Shown: positions 50,220 to 59,579, counted from the stretch's first letter. The stretch is 64,000 nt of DNA from Limosilactobacillus panis (GCF_019797825.1 NZ_CP081855.1:248001-312000); one strand, 5' to 3'. The notes: generated by a model from the letters alone, not told the origin. Numbers and translations are program-made.

Positions 50220-50482
50220 TATAAAAACTCCCTTTCTATGTCCGACCCATGCTGGCTCAAAAGAGAGTTGCTAAAACATCTGACTTGTTTTAAAATACAA
50301 ATCTGATATGCTCTAACTGAATTACAAAGCATTCATTGGTTGTGAGAACTTTGTAATTCATCAGCATGGATCTTGCTTGGTTGCCCAATCGGCAACTTTT
50401 TTAATTTTTAACAACAAAATAGGACTAAATAGCCATTGGCTACCTAGTCCATCTTTAATTTCTTGTTTGTTATTATCTACTC
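50220..50482 (-). promoter_or_regulatory. repA mRNA leader with hairpins
   Basis: The stretch holds GAATTACAAAG/CTTTGTAATTC (about 50319-50369), GTTGCC/GGCAAC before a T run on the plus strand (50388-50410), and GGACTA-TAGCC/GGCTA-TAGTCC (50422-50453). These would fold the repA leader, which is opposed by the antisense RNA. Exact roles are inferred. Confidence 0.5.
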
Positions 50483-50641
50483 TTGTCCCGATTTAAGGGT
50501 ATGAGGTATAATGAATACAAGCACAGAAATCAAAGTTCAAACATTCATTCTGCCAGGTCTGAATGTTTGGACTAAGTAGCTGTCTATTAGCTACTTGCTA
50601 AGAACATAAAATCTCGATCCCAATCGGATCGGGATTTTTTC
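50483..50641 (+). ncRNA. Antisense RNA controlling repA (RNAI-like)
   Basis: A promoter TTGTCC-18-TATAAT (50483-50512) drives a transcript of about 120 nt opposite the repA leader. It contains the hairpins CAAACATTCA/TGAATGTTTG and AGTAGCT/AGCTACT. It ends in the terminator ATCTCGATCC/GGATCGGGAT with six Ts at about 50640. No ORF is present. The arrangement matches countertranscribed copy-control RNAs of RepA_N plasmids. Confidence 0.7.
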
Positions 50642-50767
50642 TTGGCTTGATTTTTATTTACTTTTATTTTGTTGTTAGATTAGCTTCAGTTTAGCACACC
50701 GCTTTCAGTGCAACAATAACTATCTTTACAGATTCCAGTTGTACTTTGATTCGATTAACTTCAAAAT

Positions 50768-51821
50768 GGTAGATTGTAAAATTTAAGTTGAACATTTAAG
50801 TGGACAGAAAAAACCATCAAGGTCTTTAATGGTGTTACCACACAATCCATTAGAAAGAAGGACCTTGATGAGCACCACTATTTTATCATTCCAGAACCGT
50901 GTTGTCATTGAAACGCTTCATAATGAAGGACGTTCCTTGCGATACATCGCTAACTACTTAGGCTTTAGTAAGACCACCATCTTTAACGAACTTCACCGGC
51001 TAAATAGTGAGTACCGGGCTGAGCTAGCGCAAACTGACTTTGAACGCAAGGTTAGTCAACGGGGGCGGAAGTCTTCGCTCACTAAAAACCTTAAACACTT
51101 GATCGAGGAAAAGATTCAAGTCCAGAAGTGGTCCCCTGAACAAGTTGCCCATGTAGTTGGAATTGCCTACAAGACGGTCTATAACTGGATTGATTAAGGA
51201 TGGCTTGATGTACAGTTGCCCGATTTGCCTGATCATGGAATGCGTCGTCATCGTGCTAAAGAAAAGCGTGGTACGTTCAGTCACGGCCGCTCCATTGAGG
51301 AGCGGCCTCATAAAGTCGAAACTCGCCAGGAATTCGGCCACTTTGAAGCTGATACCGTACTTTCTGGCAAACGTAAAGGCCAAGCTGTGGCTACTTTTGT
51401 GGAGCGTAAGAGTCGCCTGACAATTGTTAAACGGCTCCATGGTCGCGACAGTCAGTCCATGACTCAAGCCGTACTTGAACTAGCTAGTCAACTTCAAGAC
51501 AAGCTCAAGACGCTTACCGTAGATCATGGTAAAGAGTTCGCTAACTACCAGGCAATTGAGCAGCGAACTGGTACTCCGGTTTATTTTGCTCATGCTTATT
51601 CACCACATGAACAAGGCAGTAATGAAAACCGTAACCGAGTTTTACGACGCTTTATTCCCAAAGGCCAAGCCATTGAAGAGTTAAGCGATCACAAGCTGAT
51701 TCAAATTAATTGGTATTTGAATTCCCGGCCACTTAAATGTCTTAATTGGCATACACCAATCGAGATCTTCCTGCTTAATCTACGTCACTAAATTCGTTCA
51801 AGTTATTTCTTGCAATCTGCC
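50768..51821 (+). mobile_element. IS30-family insertion sequence, copy 2
   Basis: Same 1054-bp element as 31306-32359, offset by 19462 bp and in the same orientation. It is flanked here by AAAT on both sides, a plausible target duplication. Confidence 0.9.
50868..51791 (+). pseudogene. IS30-family transposase with in-frame TAA, copy 2
   Basis: The reading frame is the same as in copy 1, including the TAA after VYNWID at 51195-51197. The catalytic DDE segments lie entirely downstream of the stop. Confidence 0.88.
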
Positions 51822-51867
51822 AAATAGAAAAAAGAACATTTTTAATTTAACTAGGTGGTGATTGGCA

Positions 51868-52398
51868 TTGGTAAAAACAATTAAACAACTTGCAGATGAA
51901 TTAAAGGTCTCCAAACAGACTATTCAATATCACTACCAAAGACTACCAGCAAAGAACCGACAAAAGAATAGCAAGGGAGCAAACCTTATTAGTCCTACAG
52001 CTGAAAGAATTATAAGAAGCAAGGTAGCAAAACCTTTGCTAGCAAATAAGCAACAAATAGGTAGCAAAGAGTCAACAAAGACTAGCAAAGAAAATAATGA
52101 TCTGATTATTACTCTAAGAAGAGAAGTAGAAGATTTGAAGTCTCAACGCGACAAACAGCTTGCTACCAAAGACCAACAAATAAGTAGCAAAGATCGACAA
52201 ATAGATCATCTAACAAAACTGATAGATCAGCAACAACAACTTCAATTAACAACTGTAACAGAAAATCGCCAATTAAAAGAACATCTGCAAAAATTAAATG
52301 ACTTGATTGAAATCTCTAATCCAGGCCAAAAACAGCAAGTGAATGACAAAGAAGATAGAACACATAATAATAAAAATTGGTGGCATTTTTGGAAATAG
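51868..52398 (+). CDS. Plasmid DUF536-like protein (replication-associated)
   Basis: The protein of about 176 residues starts with a helix-turn-helix (IKQLADELKVSKQTIQYHYQ), followed by a long Gln/Lys-rich coiled coil (residues 75-150) and an aromatic end WWHFWK. This is the DUF536 pattern seen beside repA in lactobacillus plasmids, with a suspected role in replication or maintenance. The start is a TTG (51868, or 51862) after AGGTGGTG. Base use is AT-rich compared with the chromosomal genes. The IS30 copy separates it from repA. Confidence 0.72.
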   Translation: MVKTIKQLADELKVSKQTIQYHYQRLPAKNRQKNSKGANLISPTAERIIRSKVAKPLLANKQQIGSKESTKTSKENNDLIITLRREVEDLKSQRDKQLATKDQQISSKDRQIDHLTKLIDQQQQLQLTTVTENRQLKEHLQKLNDLIEISNPGQKQQVNDKEDRTHNNKNWWHFWK

Positions 52399-52407
52399 AA
52401 GTCAATT

Positions 52408-53450
52408 GGTAGATTATAAAATTAATCCGAACGCTGTTCGGACAAAAAAGATCAGCTTCCTTTAAAATGGTGTTTACCACAAACCCATCTTTTAGGAGCT
52501 GATCTTTTGTCTAGTATAACCTATTCCGAACGAATTAAAATCGAAACCTTTTGTGAACTAGGGCTGTCCAATATCCAAATGGGCGTTCGGCTGAACCGAT
52601 CACCGTCAACAATTTCTTATGAATTATCTCGATGTCAACCTTATCAGGCTGAATTAGCACAAACAGATGCCGAATACAAGCGATCACGATGTGGTCGGAA
52701 AACTAAGCTGAGCAATGAGTTAAAGCAAAAAATTCTCAACCATTTACGTCTAAGCTGGTCACCAGGAATGATTGCTCACGGATTTAAACTAGCGACTAAA
52801 TCTATTTATAATTGGCTAAATCAGGGGAGAATTGGTTTCTCCTTGAATGATCTACCTGAACATGGCGTACGCCAACGGCGTAATGTTGACCAACGATCCA
52901 AATATAATCAATCTTTGGGGCGATCAATTGAACAGCGTCCCATGATGATTAATCAACGTAATCGCATCGGCGATTTTGAACTAGATACAGTCGTTGGTCC
53001 TCGTGGGCATAGTAAGGCAGTTTTATTAACTTTAATCGATCGCAAATCACGGTTCCTTTGGGCATACCGGTTAAAGGATCGGACGACAGCGACTGTTAAT
53101 GAAGCACTAACTAAGTTCCTAACCACTTTTAATGATCCGGTGCACAGCTTTACTGTGAACCGTGGCACTGAGTTTAGTGGGCTAGTATCACTTGAATCAC
53201 AATATGGTATTAAGACCTATTACTGCCACGCTTATACGCCAGCTGAACGTGGTAGTAATGAACGCTTTAATCGGAATTTACGTTATTTTTATCCTAAAGG
53301 GACTCGTTTTGAGCACATTAGTGCTCAAGATTTAACGACGACGTTACTCCAAATTAACCAGCGACCGCTTAAAATACTCGACTGGCAAACACCGTATCAG
53401 GTTATGCTGACAAATTTGTCCAAAAATTCGGATTAAATTTGCAATCTACC
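52408..53450 (+). mobile_element. IS30-family insertion sequence, third type
   Basis: The 1043-bp element has imperfect inverted repeats of about 36 bp: GGTAGATTATAAAATTAATC at the left and the inverse of GGTAGATTGCAAATTTAATC at the right. It lies between the plasmid gene and the ars operon. Confidence 0.85.
52507..53436 (+). CDS. IS30-family transposase, second catalytic Asp replaced by Asn
   Basis: The 309-residue product starts at TTG 52507 and has the IS30 helix-turn-helix (SNIQMGVRLNRSPSTISYEL) and DDE core (IGDFELDTVVGPRGHS, AERGSNERFNRNLRYFYP). The central motif reads FTVNRGTEF, with Asn (AAC at 53158-53160) where the family, including the other copies here (VDHGKEF, PDHGTEF), has Asp. 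This should abolish metal binding and transposition. The ORF is otherwise intact. It resembles the copies at 31306 and 50768 at the protein level. Confidence 0.87.
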   Translation: MSSITYSERIKIETFCELGLSNIQMGVRLNRSPSTISYELSRCQPYQAELAQTDAEYKRSRCGRKTKLSNELKQKILNHLRLSWSPGMIAHGFKLATKSIYNWLNQGRIGFSLNDLPEHGVRQRRNVDQRSKYNQSLGRSIEQRPMMINQRNRIGDFELDTVVGPRGHSKAVLLTLIDRKSRFLWAYRLKDRTTATVNEALTKFLTTFNDPVHSFTVNRGTEFSGLVSLESQYGIKTYYCHAYTPAERGSNERFNRNLRYFYPKGTRFEHISAQDLTTTLLQINQRPLKILDWQTPYQVMLTNLSKNSD

Positions 53451-53513
53451 ATAATAGTAAAAAATCTAATTTCGTCCGAACGGCAATCTTTTTCATTATT
53501 CATGTGATACAAT

Positions 53514-53529
53514 ATAGATAATCGTCTAT
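53514..53529. promoter_or_regulatory. ArsR operator upstream of arsR
   Basis: ATAGATAATCGTCTAT, an inverted repeat ATAGA-N6-TCTAT, lies 23 bp before arsR. A similar dyad lies at 53892. ArsR-family sites have this size and base content. Confidence 0.65.
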
Positions 53530-53552
53530 GTTTAATGTGGAGGAATTTACTG

Positions 53553-53870
53553 ATGCACTATGAGTATAAAGATTTGGCATCACTTTTAAAGGTGGTTGCT
53601 GAACCTAACCGTCTTAAGATTTTAGAAATGCTGTCCTGTGGTGAGATGTGTGGGTGTGATATACTTGCACACTTTAACTTTACACAACCGACTCTATCCC
53701 ACCATATGATTATTCTGGAAAAAAGTGGATTAGTTAACGTAAGAAAAGATACTAAGTGGCACTATTATTCTTTAAATTCAAACAAAAAAGAAGGACTGAT
53801 TAGTGAATTAACACAAATACTATCTAAAACTGACCATTGCATATGTAAGGATTCACATTCAAACTGTTAG
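53553..53870 (+). CDS. arsR: ArsR-family arsenite-responsive repressor
   Basis: The 105-residue protein is a winged helix: LLKVVAEPNRLKILEMLS, recognition helix TQPTLSHHMIILEKSGLV and wing RKDTKWHYYSLN. Cys33 and Cys35 in EMCGCDILAH match the arsenite-binding pair of ArsR, with Cys29 nearby and Cys96, Cys98 and Cys105 at the C-terminus. Binding of As(III) releases the repressor from its operator. ATG 53553 follows GGAGG. It leads the acr3-arsC operon and its AT-rich sequence suggests transfer. Confidence 0.92.
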   Translation: MHYEYKDLASLLKVVAEPNRLKILEMLSCGEMCGCDILAHFNFTQPTLSHHMIILEKSGLVNVRKDTKWHYYSLNSNKKEGLISELTQILSKTDHCICKDSHSNC

Positions 53871-53891
53871 CTTTTTTATTTTGCATTATAC

Positions 53892-53907
53892 ATAGATGAA
53901 TATCTAT
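53892..53907. promoter_or_regulatory. Second ArsR operator, between arsR and acr3
   Basis: ATAGATGAATATCTAT is a 16-bp dyad like the one upstream of arsR. It lies 13 bp before the acr3 start, so the repressor may act at two places. Confidence 0.55.
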
Positions 53908-53920
53908 ATGGAGGGCTATT

Positions 53921-54958
53921 ATGCGTACTTCTAAAAATTTATCATTCATGGACCGTTATATGACCTTATGGGTATTTTTAGCTATGGCACTGGGAATTAT
54001 TAGCGGTTTAGCTTTTCCATCGCTCCCTAAAATAATTAATAGTTGGTCTATCGGTACAACATCAATTCCAATAGCAATAGGCTTAATATTAATGCTATAT
54101 CCACCACTAACCAAAGTTAATTATGGCAAAATGGGTGATGTATTTAAGGACAAAAAGGAACTTGCTTTTTCATTAGTTCAAAATTGGATCGTTGGCCCTA
54201 TTTTAATGTTTGCTCTTGCTGTTATCTTTCTACACAATTATCCAAACTATATGATTGGTTTAATCATGATCGGTTTAGCACGGTGTATTGCTATGGTTAT
54301 TGTGTGGAATGAATTAGCGCAGGGTAATAACGATTATGCTGCTGGTCTAGTAGCTTTTAACTCAATTTTTCAGATTTTGCTATATTCCGTTTATGCATAC
54401 TTCTTTATTAGTGTCTTACCAAAATTCTTTGGGCTACAAACACAGACAATTAATATTACAATGAGTGAAATTGCTAAAAGTGTTTTTATTTATCTTGGTA
54501 TTCCTTTCATTTTGGGCATTGGTTCTCGTTACTTTATCATTAGCACAAAGGGTAAAGAATGGTTTGAAGATAAATATGTACCAAAAATAAGCAGAATTAC
54601 TACTTGGGCTTTACTCTTTACAATAGTAGTGATGTTTTCTGTCAAGGGTGCAAAAGTAGTTCAACTACCAATGGACGCAATAAGAATTGCTGTTCCTTTA
54701 TTACTATATTTTGTCTTAATGTTCTTCATAACCTTTTGGATTGCGAAAAAGACTAAAACTAGTTATTCAATTTCTGCGACACAATCTTTCACCGCTGCAA
54801 GTAATAACTTTGAATTAGCTGTTGCAGTAACAGTCGCTATATTTGGCTTGAATTCTGGAGAAGCATTTGCTGCCGTTATTGGCCCAATGGTTGAAGTACC
54901 GGTAATGATCTTATTAGTTGATGTAGCACTATGGATTAAAAGAAAATATTATGATTAA
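53921..54958 (+). CDS. acr3: Arsenite efflux transporter, ACR3 family
   Basis: The 345-residue protein has about ten helices and ACR3 motifs: [50 protein letters not shown] with the conserved cysteine, and [20 protein letters not shown]. It pumps As(III) out of the cell using the proton gradient. It lies between arsR and arsC, so As(V) reduced by ArsC can be expelled. GGAGGGC precedes the ATG. The gene is intact. Confidence 0.95.
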   Translation: MRTSKNLSFMDRYMTLWVFLAMALGIISGLAFPSLPKIINSWSIGTTSIPIAIGLILMLYPPLTKVNYGKMGDVFKDKKELAFSLVQNWIVGPILMFALAVIFLHNYPNYMIGLIMIGLARCIAMVIVWNELAQGNNDYAAGLVAFNSIFQILLYSVYAYFFISVLPKFFGLQTQTINITMSEIAKSVFIYLGIPFILGIGSRYFIISTKGKEWFEDKYVPKISRITTWALLFTIVVMFSVKGAKVVQLPMDAIRIAVPLLLYFVLMFFITFWIAKKTKTSYSISATQSFTAASNNFELAVAVTVAIFGLNSGEAFAAVIGPMVEVPVMILLVDVALWIKRKYYD

Positions 54959-54969
54959 GGAGTAACCAA

Positions 54970-55386
54970 ATGAAAAAAATCTATTTTCTCTGTACCGGGA
55001 ATTCATGTCGAAGCCAAATGGCCGAAGGATACGCAAAAGAACTTTTTCCTTCCGATAAATTCGAAATTAGAAGTGCGGGCGTAGAAAAGCATGGTTTAAA
55101 CAAAAATGCAGTACAAGTTATGGCAGAAGATGGTGTCGATATTAGTCAGCAGTATTCAAAACTGATTGATTTAAATTACTTCAATTCAGCTAATCTAATT
55201 GTTACTTTATGCGGTGATGCACGAGATAAATGTCCAGTTATTCCACCACAAGCTACAAGTATTCATTGGCCATTACCCGACCCTGCAAAAGCCACTGGAA
55301 CAGAAAAAGAAAAACTACAAGCCTTTAGAAAAGTTCGAAACAAAATAAAAGATAATCTATTCGAACTTGTACAAAATTATAAATAG
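54970..55386 (+). CDS. arsC: Arsenate reductase, thioredoxin-coupled (low-molecular-weight phosphatase fold)
   Basis: The 138-residue protein has the P-loop [13 protein letters not shown] with nucleophile Cys8 (and Cys13), and the relay cysteines Cys81 and Cys88 in [12 protein letters not shown]. These match the Staphylococcus aureus/Bacillus ArsC triad. The DP motif [10 protein letters not shown] supplies the acid. It reduces arsenate to arsenite for Acr3, recycled by thioredoxin. TAAGGAG lies before the ATG, 11 bp after acr3. A perfect terminator hairpin follows, interrupted by a group II intron. Confidence 0.95.
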   Translation: MKKIYFLCTGNSCRSQMAEGYAKELFPSDKFEIRSAGVEKHGLNKNAVQVMAEDGVDISQQYSKLIDLNYFNSANLIVTLCGDARDKCPVIPPQATSIHWPLPDPAKATGTEKEKLQAFRKVRNKIKDNLFELVQNYK

Positions 55387-55426
55387 GGTCCATTTTTAAC
55401 AAATACCCCCTCGAAAACGTTGAAAG

Positions 55427-55467
55427 AATAACCCCTAATATCTACAATGTAGATATTAGGGGTTATT
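55427..55467 (+). terminator. ars operon terminator stem, target of the intron
   Basis: A perfect 19-bp stem (55427-55445 with 55449-55467, core CCCCTAATATCTAC) and a 3-nt loop follow arsC by 40 bp. Its T-tract is displaced: TTTT reappears directly after the intron end at 57379. Confidence 0.88.
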
Positions 55468-55469
55468 TA

Positions 55470-57378
55470 GTGCGCCCGGCATGGGTATTAGCTAGGTGGT
55501 GAAAGTCCACTATGGGCCGTAGTAGTCGGAACCATGAGCCGAGGACAAGGGTGTCCGCTGTGAGGTGGAATCTGAAGGAAGTCTAAGGCAAAGTGCTGCA
55601 CCGATGAACAAGAAGTAGCTATAAGGCTGAGAGTAACTGGATAAGGTTGCTAGACAAACTAAAGTCCAATACTACTCGAAGTTGCTTTCAGTAAAGCTAA
55701 CGGTGACATGGTACGAAAGTTAATATTCTTACCCGGGGAGATCTGACCTACACGTTTCCGACAAGAGGAATGAATGAAATTCCACAGAAGCAAGCATAGC
55801 AGTGATGTTGTGTTGAGTAAGCCAGAAGTCAGCCGAGGTCATAGTAGTCTAATTAATTAGATGAAGGACCGAACGACAATAACTTATAACTTATATCGGA
55901 GGTGTAATCAGGTGCGACAATCGCAGAAAACAGAACCACAAGCTGACCGCTTGTCGAGGATAGGTTTGGAAAACCAAAAGTACACAAGGGCGCGTAGTAC
56001 CGATTATGGTGAAGGTAAAGGTATGAGTGTCACTATCCAAGACCAAGTCTTGGACCGCAATAACCTGAACCAGGCTTATTTGCGAGTTAAGAGAAATAAA
56101 GGAGCAGCGGGCATTGATGATATGACTGTCGATGGCCTCCTGCAATATCTTAGAGAAAATAAAACGGAGTTAATCACCAACCTACGTGAAGGCAATTATA
56201 AGCCAGTACCGGTTAAACGAGTGGAAATTCCCAAGCCCAACGGTGGAGTGAGAAAACTAGGGATACCAACGGTAGTGGACCGCATGGTCCAACAAGCAGT
56301 TGCCCAAGTGCTCACGCCAATCTTTGAGCGTATTTTCTCGGATAATAGTTTTGGCTTTCGCCCTCATCGTGGAGCCCAAGACGCAATCGCAAAGGTAGTT
56401 AAACTATATAATCAGGGATATCGAAGAGTAGTCGACTTAGACCTGAAGGCCTATTTCGATAACGTCAACCATGATTTGATGATTAAGTACCTCCAACAAT
56501 ATATTAATGACCCGTGGACGCTAAGACTTATCCGCAAGTTTTTGACTAGCGGGGTCTTAGATCATGGGCTTTTCGCTAGGAGTGACAAAGGAACGCCGCA
56601 AGGTGGACCATTATCACCATTACTGGCGAATATTTACCTAAATGAGTTGGATAAAGAGTTGACCAGACGTGGCCATCACTTTGTACGCTATGCGGATGAT
56701 TGTAATATTTATGTTAAAAGTCAACGGGCGGGAGAACGAGTAATGCGCAGTATTACCCATTTTCTCGAAAAGCAATTGAAGGTTAAAGTTAATCCAGATA
56801 AAACTAAAGTTGGTAGTCCCCTAAGATTGAAGTTTCTTGGCTTTTCACTAGGTGTAGACCGTAACGGTGCCTATGCCCGACCGGCCAAGCAATCACAAAA
56901 GCGAGTTAAGCAAGCACTAAAGCTGTTAACAAAGCGCAATCGGGGAGTATCCATTGAGCAAATGTTTGAGGAAATTCATCGCAAAATGCGGGGTTGGCTT
57001 CAATATTACTCAATTGGGAAACTGACTGGCTTTATTCAACGACTTGACCAGTGGTTAAGGGCGCGAATAAGGCAATATATCTGGAAGCAATGGAAAAAGT
57101 TTAAAACTAAGGTAACTAACTTACAGAAGTTGGGGCTGTTCCAGCATGATGCATATGTCTTCGCTAGTACCCGAAAGGGCTACTGGCGAACCGCACACAG
57201 TAAGACTTTGAGTTATTCTCTAACAAATAGAAAACTGGAGCACCTTGGACTAATAAATATGTCCAAGACGCTCCAGTCAATTCAAAGTGATTAAGTTGTC
57301 GAACCGCCGTATACGGAACCGTACGTACGGTGGTGTGAGAGGTCGGTAATTGAACTAATCAATTACCTCCTACTCGAT
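55470..57378 (+). mobile_element. Group IIC intron with encoded maturase
   Basis: The 5' end reads GTGCGCCCGGCATGGG, a group II start. The 3' end has a domain V-like hairpin (GAACCGCCGTATACGG...GTACGTACGGTGG, about 57300-57332). A domain VI helix GGTAATTGA/CAATTACC follows and the end is CTACTCGAT. Insertion immediately after a terminator stem, and an encoded protein without an endonuclease domain, are class C traits. The length is about 1.9 kb. Confidence 0.88.
55912..57294 (+). CDS. ltrA: Group II intron reverse transcriptase/maturase
   Basis: The protein of about 460 residues has RT motifs in order: KGAAGIDDMTVDGL, VEIPKPNGGVRKLGIP, FGFRPHRGAQDAI, DLDLKAYFDNVNHDLM, GTPQGGPLSPLLANIYL and the active site YADD (residues 260-263). 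A maturase X domain follows (WLRARIRQYIWKQWKKFK). There is no HNH endonuclease, as expected for class C. It splices the intron and copies it into new DNA sites. A GTG at 55912 after GGAGG is the likely start; the ATG at 55861 has no site. All motifs look intact. Confidence 0.9.
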   Translation: MRQSQKTEPQADRLSRIGLENQKYTRARSTDYGEGKGMSVTIQDQVLDRNNLNQAYLRVKRNKGAAGIDDMTVDGLLQYLRENKTELITNLREGNYKPVPVKRVEIPKPNGGVRKLGIPTVVDRMVQQAVAQVLTPIFERIFSDNSFGFRPHRGAQDAIAKVVKLYNQGYRRVVDLDLKAYFDNVNHDLMIKYLQQYINDPWTLRLIRKFLTSGVLDHGLFARSDKGTPQGGPLSPLLANIYLNELDKELTRRGHHFVRYADDCNIYVKSQRAGERVMRSITHFLEKQLKVKVNPDKTKVGSPLRLKFLGFSLGVDRNGAYARPAKQSQKRVKQALKLLTKRNRGVSIEQMFEEIHRKMRGWLQYYSIGKLTGFIQRLDQWLRARIRQYIWKQWKKFKTKVTNLQKLGLFQHDAYVFASTRKGYWRTAHSKTLSYSLTNRKLEHLGLINMSKTLQSIQSD

Positions 57379-57412
57379 TTTTCTAGAGGTTTATTTCACA
57401 TTGAAGATAAAA

Positions 57413-58350
57413 TTATATGCATAACTCATTTTTTAATGCTAGCCGATAGTACTTTTGGGCTTGTTGAGGGGAAAGCTTGCGGATATTGATAAGAAAGCTT
57501 TCAACTTGTTCTTTAGTCTGGCCACTATCAATCAGGTCGCGGACAAGTGCCAGCCGTTCTTCATCTACTCCCTCATCACGGCCTTCTTTACGCCCTTTTT
57601 GGAGTCCCTCTTGAAGTTCCTCTTGGAGCCCCTTTTGATGACCTTCTTGACGTCCTTCAAGGACAGCACGGCGGCGGTCGTTTTCAATATCCATTTCGTA
57701 TAAGGTGCGTTGCATATATTCCTTCCTCCATTTCCGGTCTTGTTTTACGTGGGCAATTCTTTGCCTTAATTGTACGATAAAGGCATCTGCCTCATCAACT
57801 TTGCGGTCAGCAAGGAGGTCCAGAAAGTTTTGAAGCTTCGGACTAACCGTCTGGTGGAGATTTGTAATGTCAAAGAAGAGGGTCGTCTCGCCATCACTAT
57901 ATGGGTAGTCTGGGTACTTAATGACCTGTCGCTTGATCTCGTAGCGTTGTTCTCCCAGACCAAAGGGATCAAAGCAGCATAAGAATATAACGTAGGCGTT
58001 GTCAGCCTGGCCGTAGTTTTGCCCCCGGTCGAAAGCATCATTTGCCAAACTGGACTGGTAAAAGCGCGTTCGTTGTGGCAGATTTTGGTGGTTGACGACC
58101 TGCATTTCGACGTCATAGTGGTTGCCGTCCTCATCCTCGGCATAAATATCGAAGCGGCCCCCTTCGCATCGTACGTGCTCGTTAGTTCCTGCTGACTATT
58201 GAGAATCGTTACTTTGCCCAGCGGTAACTCTGGCAATACCCGGTGAATCATTTCTTTGGTAATCATCGGGTCCAAGAAAACCTTGCTAAAGATAAAGTCG
58301 TCATTTAAGCTGGCCTGTTCCCAACGCTTTTCTAAGTTGGTTTGTGCCAT
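57413..58350 (-). pseudogene. Rpn-family recombination-promoting nuclease / putative transposase, frameshifted
   Basis: ATG 58350 starts MAQTNLEKRWEQASLNDDFI, FSKVFLDPMITKEMI and ELTSTYDAKG. At a run of five Cs (58158-58162 on the plus strand) one base is missing. The second frame continues RFDIYAEDEDGNHYDVEMQV, then FYQSSLANDAFDRGQNY to 57413. Together they form the PD-(D/E)xK nuclease of the Rpn/PDDEXK_2 family with its charged C-terminal repeat (EGLQKGRKEGRDEG). Rpn proteins stimulate RecA-independent recombination. The break falls between the core catalytic Asp and the ExK-like residues. A homopolymer error is possible. Confidence 0.82.
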
Positions 58351-58523
58351 AAAAAGCCCTCTTTATATTATTCTTGGATTTTTCCTACCTATTAAGGACG
58401 GCAAAAATACTTTTGTTTCACTATCTTTTAGGTGATGTCCTATTGAATGCTTGTTGGGACAGCGTTAAACTAATTAAAATGAAATAATAGGCTTTTTAAA
58501 TATTTTCTATGGGAGGATCAATC

Positions 58524-59579
58524 ATGAAAATTAACAAGAAACGCCTGGCAGCAGCCTTTATGACGGCCGTATTAGCCGGCCCCGTAATGGCTACTTCGGT
58601 TGCAATGGCGGACAATAACGCAAGTGGTTCACCAGAGGAACAGGCGGATATTACCAACTGGATTGCTAACACGCCACAACAAATTTCTAACAACATGGCA
58701 ATGCAACACATTAGTATGGATAACCTCAATGGAACCCGTTACATCATCCAATGGGGAGACACCCTGTCTGGTATCTCCGCAGCAACAGGAATCTCTGTAG
58801 CTAAGCTGTGCTATGACAATAACATTCAAAACGCTAACCTGATTTACGCCGGGGACGTCTTGATCTTGAACCGCGATGGCGATGTTCCTGCTGGCTACAC
58901 CCCAGACGTTAATCCATATGCTGTGGCGCAGACAAAGGTTACCATTAATAATGGACCAACTAACGTCCACATTACCGTGCGGCCACAAACGATTACCAAG
59001 AACGATGATCACTCTACCAATATTTACTCTGCCAATAACGATAACAACAACGGCAGCAACAATAATAACAACAATGACAGCACCACTGAGAGTGAATCAT
59101 CTACCAGTACAACAAAGCACAAGAAGAGCGCAAAGCACAATAAGGTTAAGCTGACTGCTGACAGTATTGAATCGGCCTTAGATGGTGCTAATAGCGATGA
59201 TAACCTGTCATTTGATACTGATAGTGATGCCGATGATAGTCACAGCATTAGTAGTAGCGTTGCTGCTGAGGTTAAGAAGGACCTTGAAAATGGTGATGCT
59301 GACGCGGCGGTAGAAGCAATTAAGGATGCCCTGCCGGATTCCGATAAGGATGTAACCGTCCACATTTCCTTGAACGGTAAGACACTGTCACTGAGCTACA
59401 GCCAAAGTGATGATGACGATGACAGCAGTAGTAGCGACAGCAACAAGAATAACAAGGACAACGACAGCGACGATGACGATAACGACAGTGAAGACAGTCA
59501 AAGTGATAGCGATAGCGACAACAATAACCAAGCTACAAACGATGACCAAAGCACTGACTCCACTGATGAGGATGACTAA
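58524..59579 (+). CDS. Secreted LysM protein with acidic low-complexity tail
   Basis: The 351-residue protein has a signal peptide (INKKRLAAAFMTAVLAGPVM, cleavage near AMADNNA) and one LysM domain (about 75-120: YIIQWGDTLSGISAATGISV, LIYAGDVLILN), which binds peptidoglycan. An Asn/Ser/Thr-rich linker, a small folded part (VKLTADSIESALDGANSDDN to LNGKTLSLSYSQ) and a C-terminal tail of Asp, Ser and Asn follow. No hydrolase domain is present. GGGAGGA precedes ATG 58524. It probably anchors to the cell wall. The next gene follows by 16 bp. Confidence 0.85.
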   Translation: MKINKKRLAAAFMTAVLAGPVMATSVAMADNNASGSPEEQADITNWIANTPQQISNNMAMQHISMDNLNGTRYIIQWGDTLSGISAATGISVAKLCYDNNIQNANLIYAGDVLILNRDGDVPAGYTPDVNPYAVAQTKVTINNGPTNVHITVRPQTITKNDDHSTNIYSANNDNNNGSNNNNNNDSTTESESSTSTTKHKKSAKHNKVKLTADSIESALDGANSDDNLSFDTDSDADDSHSISSSVAAEVKKDLENGDADAAVEAIKDALPDSDKDVTVHISLNGKTLSLSYSQSDDDDDSSSSDSNKNNKDNDSDDDDNDSEDSQSDSDSDNNNQATNDDQSTDSTDEDD

